Assembly: GCA_017303995.1 (NCBI GenBank)
Contig: JAFLBE010000010.1
Location: 38,788 to 102,787 of the forward strand
Length of the DNA stretch: 64,000 nucleotides
DNA from: Bacteroidota bacterium
Lineage (GTDB): Bacteria > Bacteroidota > JABWAT01
Direction of reading: 5' to 3'
In this document: in pieces, positions 27,416 through 38,890 of the stretch
Numbering within the stretch: position 1 is the first letter of the stretch
How the letters are laid out: every line of letters begins with the position of its first letter
Notes under the pieces: generated by a model
Seen by the model: only the letters and a program-made list of their open reading frames with translations
Told to the model about the DNA's origin: nothing
Database searches by the model: none
Position numbers and translations under genes: made by a program

Positions 27416-28960
27416 TTATAAAGGTATGTTACCGTGTTTCCTTTTGGGATTGGTATCAACTTTGTTTGTTAAAAGGGAAAATGCTCTGATCAGAGTTTTC
27501 CGGGTGGATTTAGGTTCAATGACATCGTCAATAAATCCACGCTCTGCAGCAGCGTAAGGGTTCGCAAATTTGATTCGGTATTCTTCAGTTTTAAGTTCAA
27601 GTGCATCTTCCGGGTTGGTTGCAGATTCAATTTCCTTTTTGAAAATGATTTCAACTGCACCCTTCGGACCCATGACCGCAATTTCTGCGGATGGCCAGGC
27701 AAAATTCATATCACCCCTGATGTGTTTCGAATTCATCACATCATAAGCTCCGCCATACGCCTTTCGGGTAATGACGGTTACTTTGGGTACTGTTGCTTCA
27801 CAAAATGCATACAATAATTTTGCACCGTGACGGATGATGCCATGCCATTCCTGCTCGGTTCCGGGTAGGAAGCCCGGTACATCTTCAAGAACGAGAAGGG
27901 CAATATTAAAACAGTCGCAGAACCTGACAAACCGGGCAGCTTTTACTGAAGCGTCAATATCTAAAACACCGGCACGGACCTGTGGCTGGTTTGCAACTAT
28001 CCCAATAGAATGACCACCCAAACGGGCGAATCCACAGATAATATTGGGGGCAAATTTATCCTGAACTTCAAAAAAATCTTTATCGTCGATTAGAGAAAGA
28101 ATGATTTCATGCATGTCATACGGTTTATTCGGGTTTTCGGGAATAAACTCGTTCAGCCAGGAATCCATCCGGTCAGACGGGTCATTCGTTGGCAAAAAGG
28201 GCGGATCATCTTCACAGTTTAACGGCAGGAAACTGAGCAATTTTTTTATTTTACTAATGCATTCAAGCTCATTAACAGCCGTAAAATGTGCAACACCAGA
28301 TTTTGATGCATGGGCGTCAGCTCCGCCCAATTCTTCAGCGGTAACGGTTTCGTGCGTAACTGTTTTTACTACATTCGGTCCGGTTACAAACATGAAACTG
28401 GTATGCTCAACCATAAAGACAAAATCAGTTATTGCCGGCGAGTAAACTGCACCACCAGCACACGGTCCCATCATTGCCGAAATTTGAGGGATAACACCTG
28501 AAGCCATTGTATTTTTCAGGAATATATCAGCATAGCCGCCCAAAGAGGCAACACCTTCCTGAATTCTTGCTCCGCCTGAATCATTTAATCCAATAACCGG
28601 GATCCCGTTTTTTATCGCCAAATCCATGATTTTGCAGATTTTGCCTGCATGTGCTTCTGAAAGAGAGCCACCAAATACTGTAAAATCCTGACTGAAAACC
28701 ATCACCGGCCTGCCGTTAATGGTACCGTAACCGGTGATAACGCCATCACCGGGAACCCGCTGATTTTCGAGGCCGAAATTATGTGACTGATGCAAAACAA
28801 ACATGCCGATTTCCTGAAAGGAGCCTTCGTCAAGCAGCAAATCAAGCCGTTCTCTCGCCGTCAGCTTTCCTTTTTTATGCTGATCTTCAATACGCTTCTC
28901 ACCCCCGCCCTCCTGGGCTTTCAGTCTGAGATCAAACAGTTTCTGCAGATGTTTATTCAT
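27416..28960 (-). CDS. Acyl-CoA carboxylase, carboxyltransferase (beta) subunit
   Basis: The product has 514 residues, the usual length for PccB/MmdA-type carboxyltransferases, which move a carboxyl group between biotin and propionyl-CoA/methylmalonyl-CoA. Diagnostic stretches are [17 protein letters not shown], the oxyanion-hole glycines in [18 protein letters not shown] and [14 protein letters not shown] in the N-terminal half, and [11 protein letters not shown] and [11 protein letters not shown] in the C-terminal half. The biotin carboxylase and biotin carrier are not in the window, so propionyl-CoA carboxylase and methylmalonyl-CoA decarboxylase cannot be separated. It begins 2 bp after the upstream gene and ends 12 bp before mltD. 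Confidence 0.93.
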   Translation of the reverse strand: MNKHLQKLFDLRLKAQEGGGEKRIEDQHKKGKLTARERLDLLLDEGSFQEIGMFVLHQSHNFGLENQRVPGDGVITGYGTINGRPVMVFSQDFTVFGGSLSEAHAGKICKIMDLAIKNGIPVIGLNDSGGARIQEGVASLGGYADIFLKNTMASGVIPQISAMMGPCAGGAVYSPAITDFVFMVEHTSFMFVTGPNVVKTVTHETVTAEELGGADAHASKSGVAHFTAVNELECISKIKKLLSFLPLNCEDDPPFLPTNDPSDRMDSWLNEFIPENPNKPYDMHEIILSLIDDKDFFEVQDKFAPNIICGFARLGGHSIGIVANQPQVRAGVLDIDASVKAARFVRFCDCFNIALLVLEDVPGFLPGTEQEWHGIIRHGAKLLYAFCEATVPKVTVITRKAYGGAYDVMNSKHIRGDMNFAWPSAEIAVMGPKGAVEIIFKKEIESATNPEDALELKTEEYRIKFANPYAAAERGFIDDVIEPKSTRKTLIRAFSLLTNKVDTNPKRKHGNIPL

Positions 28961-28962
28961 AA

Positions 28963-30570
28963 TTAAAGGGTATACCGGCTGTAAACCAGATCAGTGAATT
29001 CAATTGCTTCATTGCTGTAAAGATCGACATTAAATTCTTTGTAAATCTGTTCAATGTAGCCTTTTGATTCATCCCAGGTTGACATGTTATTTAAATCGGT
29101 CAGTGAAGCATAAAAACGGGTTTCATTTTTTCTGAATATATGTTTGATAAACCCGCGTGCCTGAGACTCAGACATCATTTGTTCCAAAGGTGTGTAAAAA
29201 GGTTTGGTAGAAATTAATTCTTCTGAACCTGACGAAACCGGTTCAGTAAAGACCGGAAAATTTTCTTCAACCACAGGTGGTGCATCCAGATTTATCGGTT
29301 CTGGCCGCTTGGGTTCTTCCTGAATAATCGCATCGAAAAGTGAAATAGTTTCAGGCGGAAGACCGGTTTCAGACAACGACTCGGGTTCAGGTTCCGGTAA
29401 CGGTTCTGGTTTTGCGATTTGCTCCATAACTGCCAGAGCAATATCCTGCCGGGTTTCCTGAATGATCCGGTCAAAAAGTGAAATTTCCTGGACGGGTTCA
29501 ACATTCAGTTCCGGTTGTGTGATCTCATCAATCAGATTTTCTGGCTGATTATAATCTTCAACGGGTTTGGCCGGTTGTTCTGATTCTGCTAAAAAGGGTA
29601 ATGGCTTCTGGTCTGCTAATGGTAATTCAGTCCTATTATCTTCTTGTTCCGTTTTACCAACCATATCAAAAAATGGTGAAAACGGTTTGTCCTCCTGAGA
29701 GGTGGTAAACTTGGGTCTCAACTCACCGAAAGCCTCAGAACCGGCTTCTTCTGATTCCTGAAGTGAAAAATCAAGATTTAAGGTGGTCGTTTTCACTCCT
29801 GATTCAAGTTCACCCAATAACAAACCTGACGCCCTTTCAATATCGATGACAGACAGATTTTCAAGGAATAGGTAATGTTCAATCCGTTTTTCAACAAACG
29901 GGTCAGGAATCATCTGAGCATAGGCTTTAAGTGCTTCAGCTTCAATTTCAAAAATTCCGATTTCATCTGCGATTTGTCTGAGCTGATCGGCAAAAAATTC
30001 TGCAGGTTCATCTTTTCTCAGATTTTGAAGAATGATCAGCATATTCCGGCTGATTTTAGTTTTCATGTACTCCGATTGCGGTTTCGCTTCAGCATAATTC
30101 AGCAGAATTTCTTTGAGGTCATAATCTTCCGGAAGAAATTCAATCAGTTCAATAAACCGGTTGTACTCAATACTGGGGCCATAAGCGAACAAAAGCTGAT
30201 CAGCAACAACCTGGGGGGCAAGTTTAAAAACAAGATCAGCCTGAATCTGCCGGGTGATAAGTTTAGTTACCTGTTCTTGTGAAAGTGAAAGGGTGTTGAA
30301 ATAAACCTGGCGGATTCCGGATAAAAAGGGTTTGATTCCTTCAGGGGGAAGCGTCTGGGTTGTTCTTACCAGCCCTGCAATCTGAAGATCAGGAAAATCT
30401 GCAAGAAGCAGAAATGACATCCGGTCCATAAAAGAGGCCGGAAATCCGAATTGTGAAATATCCTGCCAGGAAAACGAGTCTTTCTGACTGATAAGACTAC
30501 CAAATGCCGCTTCCATTTTTGGAAGAAGTACGTCAGTTGGGAGATAAGAATCCAGAGAATAGGGGTTCAT
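28963..30570 (-). CDS. Unknown protein with repeated ISLFDxIIQE motifs
   Basis: The product has 535 residues. About 1-265 is a helical soluble region, 270-460 is a low-complexity Pro/Glu-rich linker, and 460-535 is a compact helical C-terminal region. In the linker the short motif [10 protein letters not shown] (363-372) recurs as [10 protein letters not shown] (409-418), and a weaker version [11 protein letters not shown] lies at 299-309. Such spaced motifs in a disordered linker usually bind a partner repeatedly. No signal peptide or membrane segment is present. The gene is wedged between the TPR protein gene (9 bp gap) and the carboxylase (2 bp gap). Family not recognised. Confidence 0.75.
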   Translation of the reverse strand: MNPYSLDSYLPTDVLLPKMEAAFGSLISQKDSFSWQDISQFGFPASFMDRMSFLLLADFPDLQIAGLVRTTQTLPPEGIKPFLSGIRQVYFNTLSLSQEQVTKLITRQIQADLVFKLAPQVVADQLLFAYGPSIEYNRFIELIEFLPEDYDLKEILLNYAEAKPQSEYMKTKISRNMLIILQNLRKDEPAEFFADQLRQIADEIGIFEIEAEALKAYAQMIPDPFVEKRIEHYLFLENLSVIDIERASGLLLGELESGVKTTTLNLDFSLQESEEAGSEAFGELRPKFTTSQEDKPFSPFFDMVGKTEQEDNRTELPLADQKPLPFLAESEQPAKPVEDYNQPENLIDEITQPELNVEPVQEISLFDRIIQETRQDIALAVMEQIAKPEPLPEPEPESLSETGLPPETISLFDAIIQEEPKRPEPINLDAPPVVEENFPVFTEPVSSGSEELISTKPFYTPLEQMMSESQARGFIKHIFRKNETRFYASLTDLNNMSTWDESKGYIEQIYKEFNVDLYSNEAIEFTDLVYSRYTL

Positions 30571-30579
30571 GATTGTGCT

Positions 30580-33500
30580 TTATTTGCTTTTCAGCCTGTT
30601 AATTTCTTTTTGAGCTGCTTTTTTGAAAACCGGGTCAACACCGGGACGTTTGCTGATCTTTTCGTAAATGCCAATGGCTGATTTTGGATCACCCATTTTT
30701 TCGTAACTCTGCCCGGTCATGTAAAGAGAAGAGGTAATCCAATCCAGTTTTTCATTGGCATTTTTAATTTTTTCAACCGATTCAAAGGTTTCAATTGCTT
30801 TAGGGAAATCGCCTTTTGCAAAGAAAGCTTCACCCAGATTATAGGTAATTTCAGCCTGTAAACCGCCACTGGTTCCCTGCAGAATCTGTGAAAGGTAAGT
30901 AACTGATTGCTGGTAATTTTTCGTTTTCTGGAGTAATATACCAACCTTAATCTTTTTATCCAAAATCTCAGGGTCGTTGGGAAACCGGTCAATATAGATT
31001 CTGAGATCTTCAAGTGCCCGGTCATAAAACCCATATTTTTCGTAAGCAATGATCAAATTATTCAGTGCGGATTGATACCGGTCAACCGGCGTTTTATACC
31101 GTTCAGCTATGATTTTATAATTGGTTATTGCCTGATCGTAAGCTTCTTTTCTGAAGTAATAATTGCCAAGACTCAGGTAAATATCAGAAATGATTTCACT
31201 GGTCGGGTAGTTTTTCATGATCGCCTGATAAATAGGAACGGCTTCATCAGACTTGGAATCCAGTTCAAGTGCTTTTGCCTTTTTAAACAAGGCACGGGGC
31301 ACCCAGATTGACGCTTTGTAGTCATCCATCATCCGGTCAAGAACTGATATTGCTTCCCTGTATTTTTGCTGCCCGATAAGAAAATCGGCCTTTTCAACGG
31401 CAATTTCTGCCATCAGATCTACAGGCGGATTTCGTTTCTCAACTGTTTTTACCATTCGTTCAGCAAGCACACCATTGGTAAGCCGGTAGTAAGAGGCAAT
31501 AATTCTGGTTTCAATAAATAAAAGGTCATTGGCACCGGCGGTTTGCATCAGTGTATTGTACTCTGAAATTGCCTTTTTGAAATCACCATTCGAGAAATAG
31601 AGATTGGCAATTTCAAGTGATGTGCCTGATTTTCCAAAAGAAAAGACATTGGCCTGTTTGTAGTAGGAAGCTGCCATTTCAAGGTCACCGTTGTCTTTTG
31701 CCAGTAAGGCAAGCGAACTGTAGGCTTCAGCAAGAAAAAATCCGTCAGGGAATCGGGTGATGTAATCACGGAACGCCTGCATAGCCTGATCGGGAAGCGT
31801 AACCTGAAGGGTTTTGGCTTTGGTATAATAAGCCGATTCGTAAAGCTCGGCATCATCTTCAAATAACCGGTCGAACCGGGTATATTCCGTACTCCATTGT
31901 CCGGCTGTTGTGGTCATTCCGCTGATCAGGGCAACTTTCAACCAGCTTAACCGTGTTTTTTCTGCGTATCTCGAATAACTGAACCTTTTCAGATATAAAT
32001 CCAGATAGGTAAAGAGTTCAACAGGGTTATTCCGTTTTTCAGTATAACTGATCAGGTTTCTCAGTGAAGATTCAATCAAAACCGGTTGGTCAGATTCAGA
32101 AAGTTCTTTCCAGTATTTTACTGCTGAAAGGGTATCACCCTGTTTGGTGAAAATACCGGCAAGTACCGACTTTGCCTGATCTGAAAGTGGTCGGTTTGGG
32201 GCAGATAAGAGCAAAGATTTCAGGTTCTGAATGGCAGTTTCGCGGTTATCTGTATCATACCTTTTTCTTTCAAGTTCAATTTTTAACTGAAAAGCTGTTT
32301 CTTTTTCAGGGATGGATGCAATAATTCCATCCACAGTTTTCAGATCAGTTGTTTTCGCCTGAAGCAATAAAAATCGGGCATGATAAGACCGAAGCTCAGG
32401 TGCCCATTTTCCAGCCGGAAATTCTTTGTTGTAAGCCGTAATGTAACGAAGCGAGGTTGCAAAATCTTTAGTCTGAAAAGCCAGTTTTGCAAGCATGAAA
32501 TAACATTCTTCCCGGCTTTCAGGCGGAAGGTCGGTAGACTCAGCTGCAACTTTTAACTGATTTAACGCTATTTCACGGCGGATTCCGGTTTTGAAAACCA
32601 GTTTTCCCAACGAAAAAGCGAGATTCCCCTTTGAGCTGTTCAGGTTTACATCGTCAATGATACTGATCAGTTCCAGCGCCAATGCTGTACTGTTAACCAG
32701 TGAAATTGACAGGGTATCATAGACATTTTGAATGTCTGACCCGAACTCTGACCCTGGAAAGTCTGCCGGGAATGTTTTCCACAATTGATTGGCGTCACTG
32801 CTGTAGCCCATTTCCAAATACAGAATACCTAAATTAAAAACGGCATCATCTGCCAAAAGTCCGGCAGGTTTTCTGTTGGCAATTGTTTTGAAATATTCAG
32901 CAGCAGTCGATTTCAGTTCCAGGTTTTTCCATGTGTTTTCTGCAGCATCAAAAATAACCCGGTCAATTTCAGGATGGGTCGGGTACCGGCTGATAAACTG
33001 ATCGTAAATGGTTTGTGCTTCTCTGAATTTTTTCCCCTGAACGGCGATCCTTGCTGCAGAAACCAATGAATTTGGAGTCACAAAACCTGGATATTGGGTT
33101 AAAACCTGCTGACTCCATTCCCAGGCTTTGTCGTAATTTCCCATATTCAGAAAAACAACCGATCCTTCAGAAAGGATGGTAACCTGATCTGATGGTTGTG
33201 TGGTTAAAGAAAGCAGTTGGATATACCAGGATCTGCTCTTATCGAAAAGATTGATACGGCTATAAGTTCTTGCTAGAAAAAGAGCAGCATTAGCCCGTTC
33301 CTGTGCAGTCAGTTTGCCCTGTGTACAACCCAATTCAAGCAAAGGAATGCCCTTTTCCCATTCGGAAGTCTGAACCAGAATTTTCCCGTTAATGACCTGC
33401 CAAAGGGAGTAATGGATTGAATTTTCTGAAATTGAAAGGGATTTTAAAACCTCAGAAGCCCGTTGCGGGTCTTTTTGAATCAGATAAATGTCAGCAGTTC

Positions 33501-34146
33501 GCAGAGAAGCAAGGTTCTTCTGATCGGGAGTTGCTTTTGGGTGGATCAGAACGGAAGAAAACCTGAGGCGTGCAGCTTCCTCCTGATGTTCTGCAATCAG
33601 TAAATCACCCAGCATGAGTTGACCGGCAACGTTGTCATCTGAGTTCGGATATTCATTGATCAGCTTGATCAGCTCAGTTTTTGCCTCTTCCTGTTTGTCT
33701 GATTTTGCAAAAAGTCCTGCTGCGCGCAACAAAGAACCGGGTGCAAGCGGACTCAACGGAAATTTATCAGAAATCTGGGACAACACTTCGGCAGCATTGA
33801 TTGGCCGGTTCTGAAGCAATACGGTTTCGGCAAGCAGGTTCCAGACTTCATCACCCTTTGAATAAGCAGGGAATTCCTGGATCACACGCTCGAATTCAGA
33901 TTTAGCTTCTACGGCATTTTTTTGTTTGAGATAGCTTTCAGCAAGCATGAAACGGGCATCAGCAACAAATTCAGCTACCGGACTGGCACTTAAAGCTTCT
34001 TTAAATTGTTGTATAGCTAATGAGTATTGACCTGATTCGTAATACTTTTTACCCGTGTCGAAATTCTTTTGTCCGGGGTCGATCTGAGCAAGTGCGAGAA
34101 GAGGGGACAGAAGAACGACAAGGACCCATAGAAATTTATTCGGCAT
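30580..34146 (-). CDS. Exported protein made of tetratricopeptide repeats
   Basis: The product has 1188 residues with a signal peptide ending LLALAQ (16-21), so it acts in the periplasm or envelope. Essentially the whole mature chain is TPR: repeats such as YYESGQYSLAIQQFKEAL near the start and AFFAKGDFPKAIETFESV near the end, spaced by about 34-38 residues, resembling YbgF/BamD-type repeat proteins that organise envelope complexes. No catalytic domain is visible. It heads a four-gene operon with the motif-repeat protein, the carboxylase subunit and MltD. Its start is 26 bp from the start of a divergent gene. Confidence 0.88.
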   Translation of the reverse strand: MPNKFLWVLVVLLSPLLALAQIDPGQKNFDTGKKYYESGQYSLAIQQFKEALSASPVAEFVADARFMLAESYLKQKNAVEAKSEFERVIQEFPAYSKGDEVWNLLAETVLLQNRPINAAEVLSQISDKFPLSPLAPGSLLRAAGLFAKSDKQEEAKTELIKLINEYPNSDDNVAGQLMLGDLLIAEHQEEAARLRFSSVLIHPKATPDQKNLASLRTADIYLIQKDPQRASEVLKSLSISENSIHYSLWQVINGKILVQTSEWEKGIPLLELGCTQGKLTAQERANAALFLARTYSRINLFDKSRSWYIQLLSLTTQPSDQVTILSEGSVVFLNMGNYDKAWEWSQQVLTQYPGFVTPNSLVSAARIAVQGKKFREAQTIYDQFISRYPTHPEIDRVIFDAAENTWKNLELKSTAAEYFKTIANRKPAGLLADDAVFNLGILYLEMGYSSDANQLWKTFPADFPGSEFGSDIQNVYDTLSISLVNSTALALELISIIDDVNLNSSKGNLAFSLGKLVFKTGIRREIALNQLKVAAESTDLPPESREECYFMLAKLAFQTKDFATSLRYITAYNKEFPAGKWAPELRSYHARFLLLQAKTTDLKTVDGIIASIPEKETAFQLKIELERKRYDTDNRETAIQNLKSLLLSAPNRPLSDQAKSVLAGIFTKQGDTLSAVKYWKELSESDQPVLIESSLRNLISYTEKRNNPVELFTYLDLYLKRFSYSRYAEKTRLSWLKVALISGMTTTAGQWSTEYTRFDRLFEDDAELYESAYYTKAKTLQVTLPDQAMQAFRDYITRFPDGFFLAEAYSSLALLAKDNGDLEMAASYYKQANVFSFGKSGTSLEIANLYFSNGDFKKAISEYNTLMQTAGANDLLFIETRIIASYYRLTNGVLAERMVKTVEKRNPPVDLMAEIAVEKADFLIGQQKYREAISVLDRMMDDYKASIWVPRALFKKAKALELDSKSDEAVPIYQAIMKNYPTSEIISDIYLSLGNYYFRKEAYDQAITNYKIIAERYKTPVDRYQSALNNLIIAYEKYGFYDRALEDLRIYIDRFPNDPEILDKKIKVGILLQKTKNYQQSVTYLSQILQGTSGGLQAEITYNLGEAFFAKGDFPKAIETFESVEKIKNANEKLDWITSSLYMTGQSYEKMGDPKSAIGIYEKISKRPGVDPVFKKAAQKEINRLKSK

Positions 34147-34172
34147 TAATGACCTGAAAAACTGAGGATGTA

Positions 34173-35054
34173 ATGAGTCTGGATGTCAGCAGTGATATTT
34201 TCAAAACTAAACTTAAAAATACCATTTTAAAGAAAGGCTTTCAAGGCAGTAACCCAAAGCCTGAGCAGATTGCCCGTTTTAAATGGTTGAATTATGACGG
34301 AAGTCAAACAATTCAGACCCCGGCTCATCTTTTTGAGTTCATTGAGCGTCATGGTTATGTGCATTTGCTTCCTTCTGATGATGCAATTCTTCCGGATCTG
34401 GTTTCTGCAATTCGCGGAGAAATAGTATTCATTTCTGAATATCCGCGCCTTGCAAAAATGTTTGAACAAGTCTTTGACGCATTCTATAAGGACTTTGTTC
34501 AAAAAGCACTTGTTTTCGAATATCCGCTTGTGCAGTCAACCCATGTTCTGATCAGTCGTGAAGAATTTAAAAAACTCTACGCACTGAAACTGAGAACATC
34601 TTTTGATGATGAACATGAGCAGGCCATGTTCGATTATGTTTCTGAAAATGGTCCGGTTTCAAAGAAAGCAATCAAAGATCATTTCCGTATTAACCCCTAC
34701 GTTTTTCAACGAATCGATTATTACGTTTATAAACTTCAGCAGGATCTCAGGATTTACAAAATCGGCTTTGATGCAATTGAAGGAAATATTTTCGATATGT
34801 TTACGCAGATTGTTCCCGACTGGAAAGCTGAATCGCTGCCTGAAACTTCAGTTGATGAGATTTTGGAGAAAATGGTTGGTGCAAGTTTATATGTGAATCC
34901 GGTTCAGCTCCAACGGGCGTTGAAAAAGCAATTCTCAAAAGAAGTGATTACAGAATCGCTGAACCGTCTGATTGAATCAGGTGTGCTTTACAAAACCAAA
35001 ATTGACCGTGAACCGGTTTTGGTTCATAAAGCTATGTTTGAGGCGAACCGGTAA
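34173..35054 (+). CDS. Conserved-looking cytoplasmic protein, possible winged-helix fold
   Basis: The product has 293 residues, with no signal or membrane segment. Segments such as MFDYVSENGPVSKKAIKDHF followed by a basic aromatic stretch (about 150-180), and the late QLQRALKKQFSKEVITESLN then RLIESGVLYK (about 249-278), read like winged helix-turn-helix units of the kind found in AlkZ-type proteins and regulators, but I cannot name a family. A GAGG ribosome site stands a few bases before the ATG. It is divergent from the TPR operon with a very short shared promoter region. Confidence 0.75.
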   Translation: MSLDVSSDIFKTKLKNTILKKGFQGSNPKPEQIARFKWLNYDGSQTIQTPAHLFEFIERHGYVHLLPSDDAILPDLVSAIRGEIVFISEYPRLAKMFEQVFDAFYKDFVQKALVFEYPLVQSTHVLISREEFKKLYALKLRTSFDDEHEQAMFDYVSENGPVSKKAIKDHFRINPYVFQRIDYYVYKLQQDLRIYKIGFDAIEGNIFDMFTQIVPDWKAESLPETSVDEILEKMVGASLYVNPVQLQRALKKQFSKEVITESLNRLIESGVLYKTKIDREPVLVHKAMFEANR

Positions 35055-35253
35055 AGGTAAGTGGTAAGTTAAAAGTGATAAGTTATAAGTGGGGAAAAGG
35101 CCTTCCCAACGAAAACTGTCAATTAAACAAAGAGAATTAAATTCCCCTCCTTTTTGAAAGGAGGGGTGTCCCGAACGCTTTCGGGACGGGGTGGTTTTGC
35201 ATTTTACCCAACAGCCAACCCTTCGACTTCGCTCAGGGACCGTCACTTCTCGC
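35055..35253. repeat. Intergenic repeat cluster
   Basis: Contains AAGTGGTAAGTTAAAAGT-type units (35057-35092), a CCCCTCCTTTTTGAAAGGAGGGG hairpin (35144-35166), a CCCGAACGCTTTCGGGAC hairpin (35170-35187) and GCCGGGG/GGGGTGGTTTT-type ends, then a CTTCGACTTCGCTCAGGGAC unit (35221-35240). The last hairpins may also stop transcription of the plus-strand gene. Confidence 0.75.
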
Positions 35254-38200
35254 CTACTTCCCATCCAGAACCATTCTGATTCTCATGGCCAATTCTTCGG
35301 GCCGGTAGGGTTTTTCAATGAATTGATGAATGCCCTGTTTACTGAGATCACCTTTTAGTGACGGATCAATAAATCCGCTGGCAAGAATGAACTTTACGTC
35401 CGGTTTTATCTGACTCAGATAAGCAAAAACCTGACTGCCATTCATGACAGGCAACCCATAGTCAGAAATAACCATATCAATTGCGCCTGATTGTGCCTGA
35501 TAAATTTCAATTCCTTCGATGCCATTTTGTGCAGGAATGACGGTATATCCTTTTGCAGACAAGGTTTCAAAAACCAAATCCCGCAGCATTTGTTCATCCT
35601 CAATTAAAAGCAAAGTTTCCTGTCCGCCAGGTGTGAGTGCAAACTCCTGAGGTTCAGCACCCGTTGTATCCAGAATCAGTTCATCAACCGGTAAGAAAAT
35701 CTGAAAAGTGGTTCCTTTTCCTTTTAAACTTTCAACGCTGATAAAACCGTTGTGGCTTGAAACAATGCCGTAGACCACTGAAAGCCCGAGTCCGGTTCCT
35801 TTGCCAATATCTTTCGTGGTGAAGAAAGGTTCGTAAATCCTGTTAAGAATGGCAGGTTCAATGCCGGCTCCAGAATCCTGAACGGTAATATGAATGTACG
35901 ACCGGGCAACCGCATTTTTATATTTTTGCTGAAGCAAATCCCCTTCAATCAGATCGGTACTGATTCTGATCATCCCGCCGTTTGGCATCGCATCACGGGA
36001 ATTCACACAGAGATTTAAAAGAACCTGATGAAGCTGGGTACTATCTGCCTGAATTTCAGGAATGTCTGGTTTTAGCTTTTTCTCGATTGAGATGGTTTTG
36101 GGGAAAGTTTCTCTGATGAGTCTTTCCATTTCCTCGACCAGGTGGTTAATTTTCAGCCGTTCCAGTTTGAATTCGTTTTTTCGTGCAAAGGTCAGAAGCT
36201 GTCTCACCAATCCGGTTCCCCGTTCTGCCGCCTGACGGATGATATTGGCTTCTTTCACAAGACGCTGATCATCAGCCACTTTAAGTTCGAGCATTTGAGT
36301 ACGGCCAATGATAATTCCAAGCAAATTGTTGAAATCGTGGGCGATGCCACCGGCAAGTGTTCCGATACTTTGCATTTTTTGGGATTGGAAAAGCTGGTTT
36401 TCAAGTTCCCTGCGCCGGGTATCATCGAAAAGATAACCCTTTACGATCCTGAGTTTTCCGTTATCATCCTTTTTCCCGATAAAATTCCCGATGATGTAAA
36501 CGGGTTGACCGTCAATTCTCACCATTTCAATTTCAAAATACTCAAGATCTTCATTTTTATTGAGCTGATTCAGAATGCTCTTCCAGACTGAAGTTACTCT
36601 GAACAGGGTTACAATGTTGGTCGACTGTGCTTCATCAACAGCTCCAAAACCAAAAATCCGCATGAAAGACGGATTGCAATCGGTAATTTTTCCGTCTGGT
36701 GAGGCAATGAAATCACCCGAGAGATCTTCTTCAAAAAAGCTGCGGTAGCGTTCTTCTGATTGAAGCAGTTCTTCTTCGGCTCTTTTTTTCTCAGTCACAT
36801 TACGGGCCAGCAGCAGTCCCATGCTGATCTTGCCTGTTTCATCTTTTAGCGGAACGTAATGGTAGTTGTAAAAAAGATCACCAAACGGGAGTGTGCGGTT
36901 AAATGACTCGCCCATGAACACCCGACGCATATTGGGTTCAAATACACTCGCATATTCTTCGGGGAAAATTTCAAAAAGAGTTTTGCCTACCATTTCAGCT
37001 TTGTTGAATCCGGCAACAGAAACTTCCGGTCCGTCAACCAGGATGAAACGAAGATCCTCGTCGTACATCACAATCGCACTTTCTGGTAACTGTTCAACCA
37101 GAACCCGGTAACGTTCTTCACTTCTGATCAGTGCAGTTTCGGCTTTTTTGCGTTCTTCAAGAAGAAACGCCTGAGCAATATGATCTGCAATTTCACCAGC
37201 AAACCTGATTTCATCAGGCAGCCAGACTCTGGGTTCCCCGACGTGTTCAATACAAACGACACCTTCTATTTGTCCCGATACCCGGATGGTTGCATCCAGC
37301 ATCGACGTTATGCCGTTTGGTTTCAGATAGTTATCGGTAAATTCCCGGGTTCTGAGGTCTTCCTGGGCCAGATTAGCATCAATGACACGCGAGAGGGTTA
37401 ATGCCTGAAAATATCTGGGGTAATGTTCTGCTTCAAGAGTATGACCGTTCCCGTGTTCCTGCTTTGAACTTTTATATAAATCGAGGCAGGTTATTTTTCC
37501 CTTTTTCGGACTCCCGATCCAGATACTCACCCGATCCGCACGTATTGCATGGGCAGCATTTTCTGTGATTTCCCTGATTCCGAATTTGATATCGCCCGTT
37601 GAAAGGGCAGGAGACAAAGCAATTTTAATCAGAGCAGACCGTTGGCGGCGTGACCGGTCGAGCAAGGCTTCCTGATCATCAAAAGCTTTCTTTTTATCTG
37701 TAATATCAATAAAGGAAAAGAGCAGGGAATCTTCATTCCGGAAGTGAATGTGTTTCACTCTGATTTCAATATCGGTGGCAAGGTTTAATTCGGGGTTATT
37801 ATATCTGAACTCGAGTTTCTTCTCTGAACTCATACCAGTAAGGAGATTTTTGTTTTTTTCTCCGATCAGCGGGAAAATATGATCAGGGTTATCCCTTATA
37901 GTCTGATGTGAATTGAACAAGGTTTTGAATTGCTCATTTACCCCCAAAATACGGCCTTCGAGTGAGGTTACCGCAACGGCAAGATCAATCGAGTTGAATA
38001 GAATATTGGTATCGGTTTCGGCGCCGGTTCTCCTGATGGATTCTTCACGGGCTTTTGCCAATGATTTTCTCACTACGTTGGTGAACAAATAGATCAGGAC
38101 CAAAGTCATGAACAAAAGGAAAAGGTGAACCAGCATCCGGCTAAAAGGAACATGCACAACCGATGGCGCTGGTAAATACCCATTGATCGTGATAACGGTA

Positions 38201-38640
38201 ATGAAAACAGTCAGGCAAACGGTAAAAAAGAAGGCATAAAGAAAGGTGCGGTTGCTGAGTAAAAGACCTGAAATGATAAGAATGACGTATATGGAAGGGA
38301 AAACGGGTGATTCAAGTCCGCCACCCGTATAGGCATAAAGGGATACTGATGCAAAAAGGGCAAGTACAATTAACCGGCGTGAAAGTTTGAGTTGTTTGTG
38401 TTTATATAGCCATTGTGAAAGAAAGCCAACCAAAAGAAAAAAAAGACCCAGAAGCGAAGCTCTGATTAAGGCAACCTGATAAAGAACGCCAAGAAAAATG
38501 ACCAGAATTCCGGAGATAAATAGCAGTGAGATCAGAATCCTGAGGATCATCTCCTGAATGTATTGTGTGTTTGAATCTGACTCTTTTACCGGGATGAAAA
38601 TATCACGTACGAAGTTGATAAACTCTTTGATAGCACCCAT
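35254..38640 (-). CDS. Hybrid sensor histidine kinase/response regulator (7TM-like, PAS, GAF)
   Basis: The product has 1128 residues and is an inner-membrane phosphorelay sensor. About six transmembrane helices (30-190) are followed by a PAS domain (about 210-315), a GAF domain (about 335-495), two PAS domains (about 505-620 and 630-745), a HisKA-type dimerisation domain with phospho-His768 in GGIAHDFNN, a HATPase_c domain with N, G1 and G2 boxes (for example DSGAGIEP and [11 protein letters not shown]), and a C-terminal receiver with phospho-acceptor Asp1060 in ISDYGLP, Ser1088 and Lys1110. No separate response regulator with an output domain lies nearby, so its target is unknown. It is a single-gene unit. 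Confidence 0.95.
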   Translation of the reverse strand: MGAIKEFINFVRDIFIPVKESDSNTQYIQEMILRILISLLFISGILVIFLGVLYQVALIRASLLGLFFLLVGFLSQWLYKHKQLKLSRRLIVLALFASVSLYAYTGGGLESPVFPSIYVILIISGLLLSNRTFLYAFFFTVCLTVFITVITINGYLPAPSVVHVPFSRMLVHLFLLFMTLVLIYLFTNVVRKSLAKAREESIRRTGAETDTNILFNSIDLAVAVTSLEGRILGVNEQFKTLFNSHQTIRDNPDHIFPLIGEKNKNLLTGMSSEKKLEFRYNNPELNLATDIEIRVKHIHFRNEDSLLFSFIDITDKKKAFDDQEALLDRSRRQRSALIKIALSPALSTGDIKFGIREITENAAHAIRADRVSIWIGSPKKGKITCLDLYKSSKQEHGNGHTLEAEHYPRYFQALTLSRVIDANLAQEDLRTREFTDNYLKPNGITSMLDATIRVSGQIEGVVCIEHVGEPRVWLPDEIRFAGEIADHIAQAFLLEERKKAETALIRSEERYRVLVEQLPESAIVMYDEDLRFILVDGPEVSVAGFNKAEMVGKTLFEIFPEEYASVFEPNMRRVFMGESFNRTLPFGDLFYNYHYVPLKDETGKISMGLLLARNVTEKKRAEEELLQSEERYRSFFEEDLSGDFIASPDGKITDCNPSFMRIFGFGAVDEAQSTNIVTLFRVTSVWKSILNQLNKNEDLEYFEIEMVRIDGQPVYIIGNFIGKKDDNGKLRIVKGYLFDDTRRRELENQLFQSQKMQSIGTLAGGIAHDFNNLLGIIIGRTQMLELKVADDQRLVKEANIIRQAAERGTGLVRQLLTFARKNEFKLERLKINHLVEEMERLIRETFPKTISIEKKLKPDIPEIQADSTQLHQVLLNLCVNSRDAMPNGGMIRISTDLIEGDLLQQKYKNAVARSYIHITVQDSGAGIEPAILNRIYEPFFTTKDIGKGTGLGLSVVYGIVSSHNGFISVESLKGKGTTFQIFLPVDELILDTTGAEPQEFALTPGGQETLLLIEDEQMLRDLVFETLSAKGYTVIPAQNGIEGIEIYQAQSGAIDMVISDYGLPVMNGSQVFAYLSQIKPDVKFILASGFIDPSLKGDLSKQGIHQFIEKPYRPEELAMRIRMVLDGK

Positions 38641-38890
38641 TGAACCTGATTTACCTGATTAGTGGAATGACTTCTCTTTTCAAAGCAGAATAAAAGTACA
38701 TGAAATATTTTAAATACATTCCCGTCCAGATCACAAAATTTGAATCAGGTTAAAAAACAGGAAGGAAAAAAATACCGATTTTGCTTTTTAGGCGCCTTTT
38801 ATGTTTCACAAAACGGATATTAAGTTCGTGGGGACTGTGAATAAGGCAGAAACCACCTAAAAGCCAAATGGAATCTGCCAAATCAAAGCC
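38641..38890. other. Intergenic region, no gene seen
   Basis: 250 bp upstream of the hybrid kinase. It must contain that gene's promoter; I see no convincing operator, repeat family member or open frame. Confidence 0.45.
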
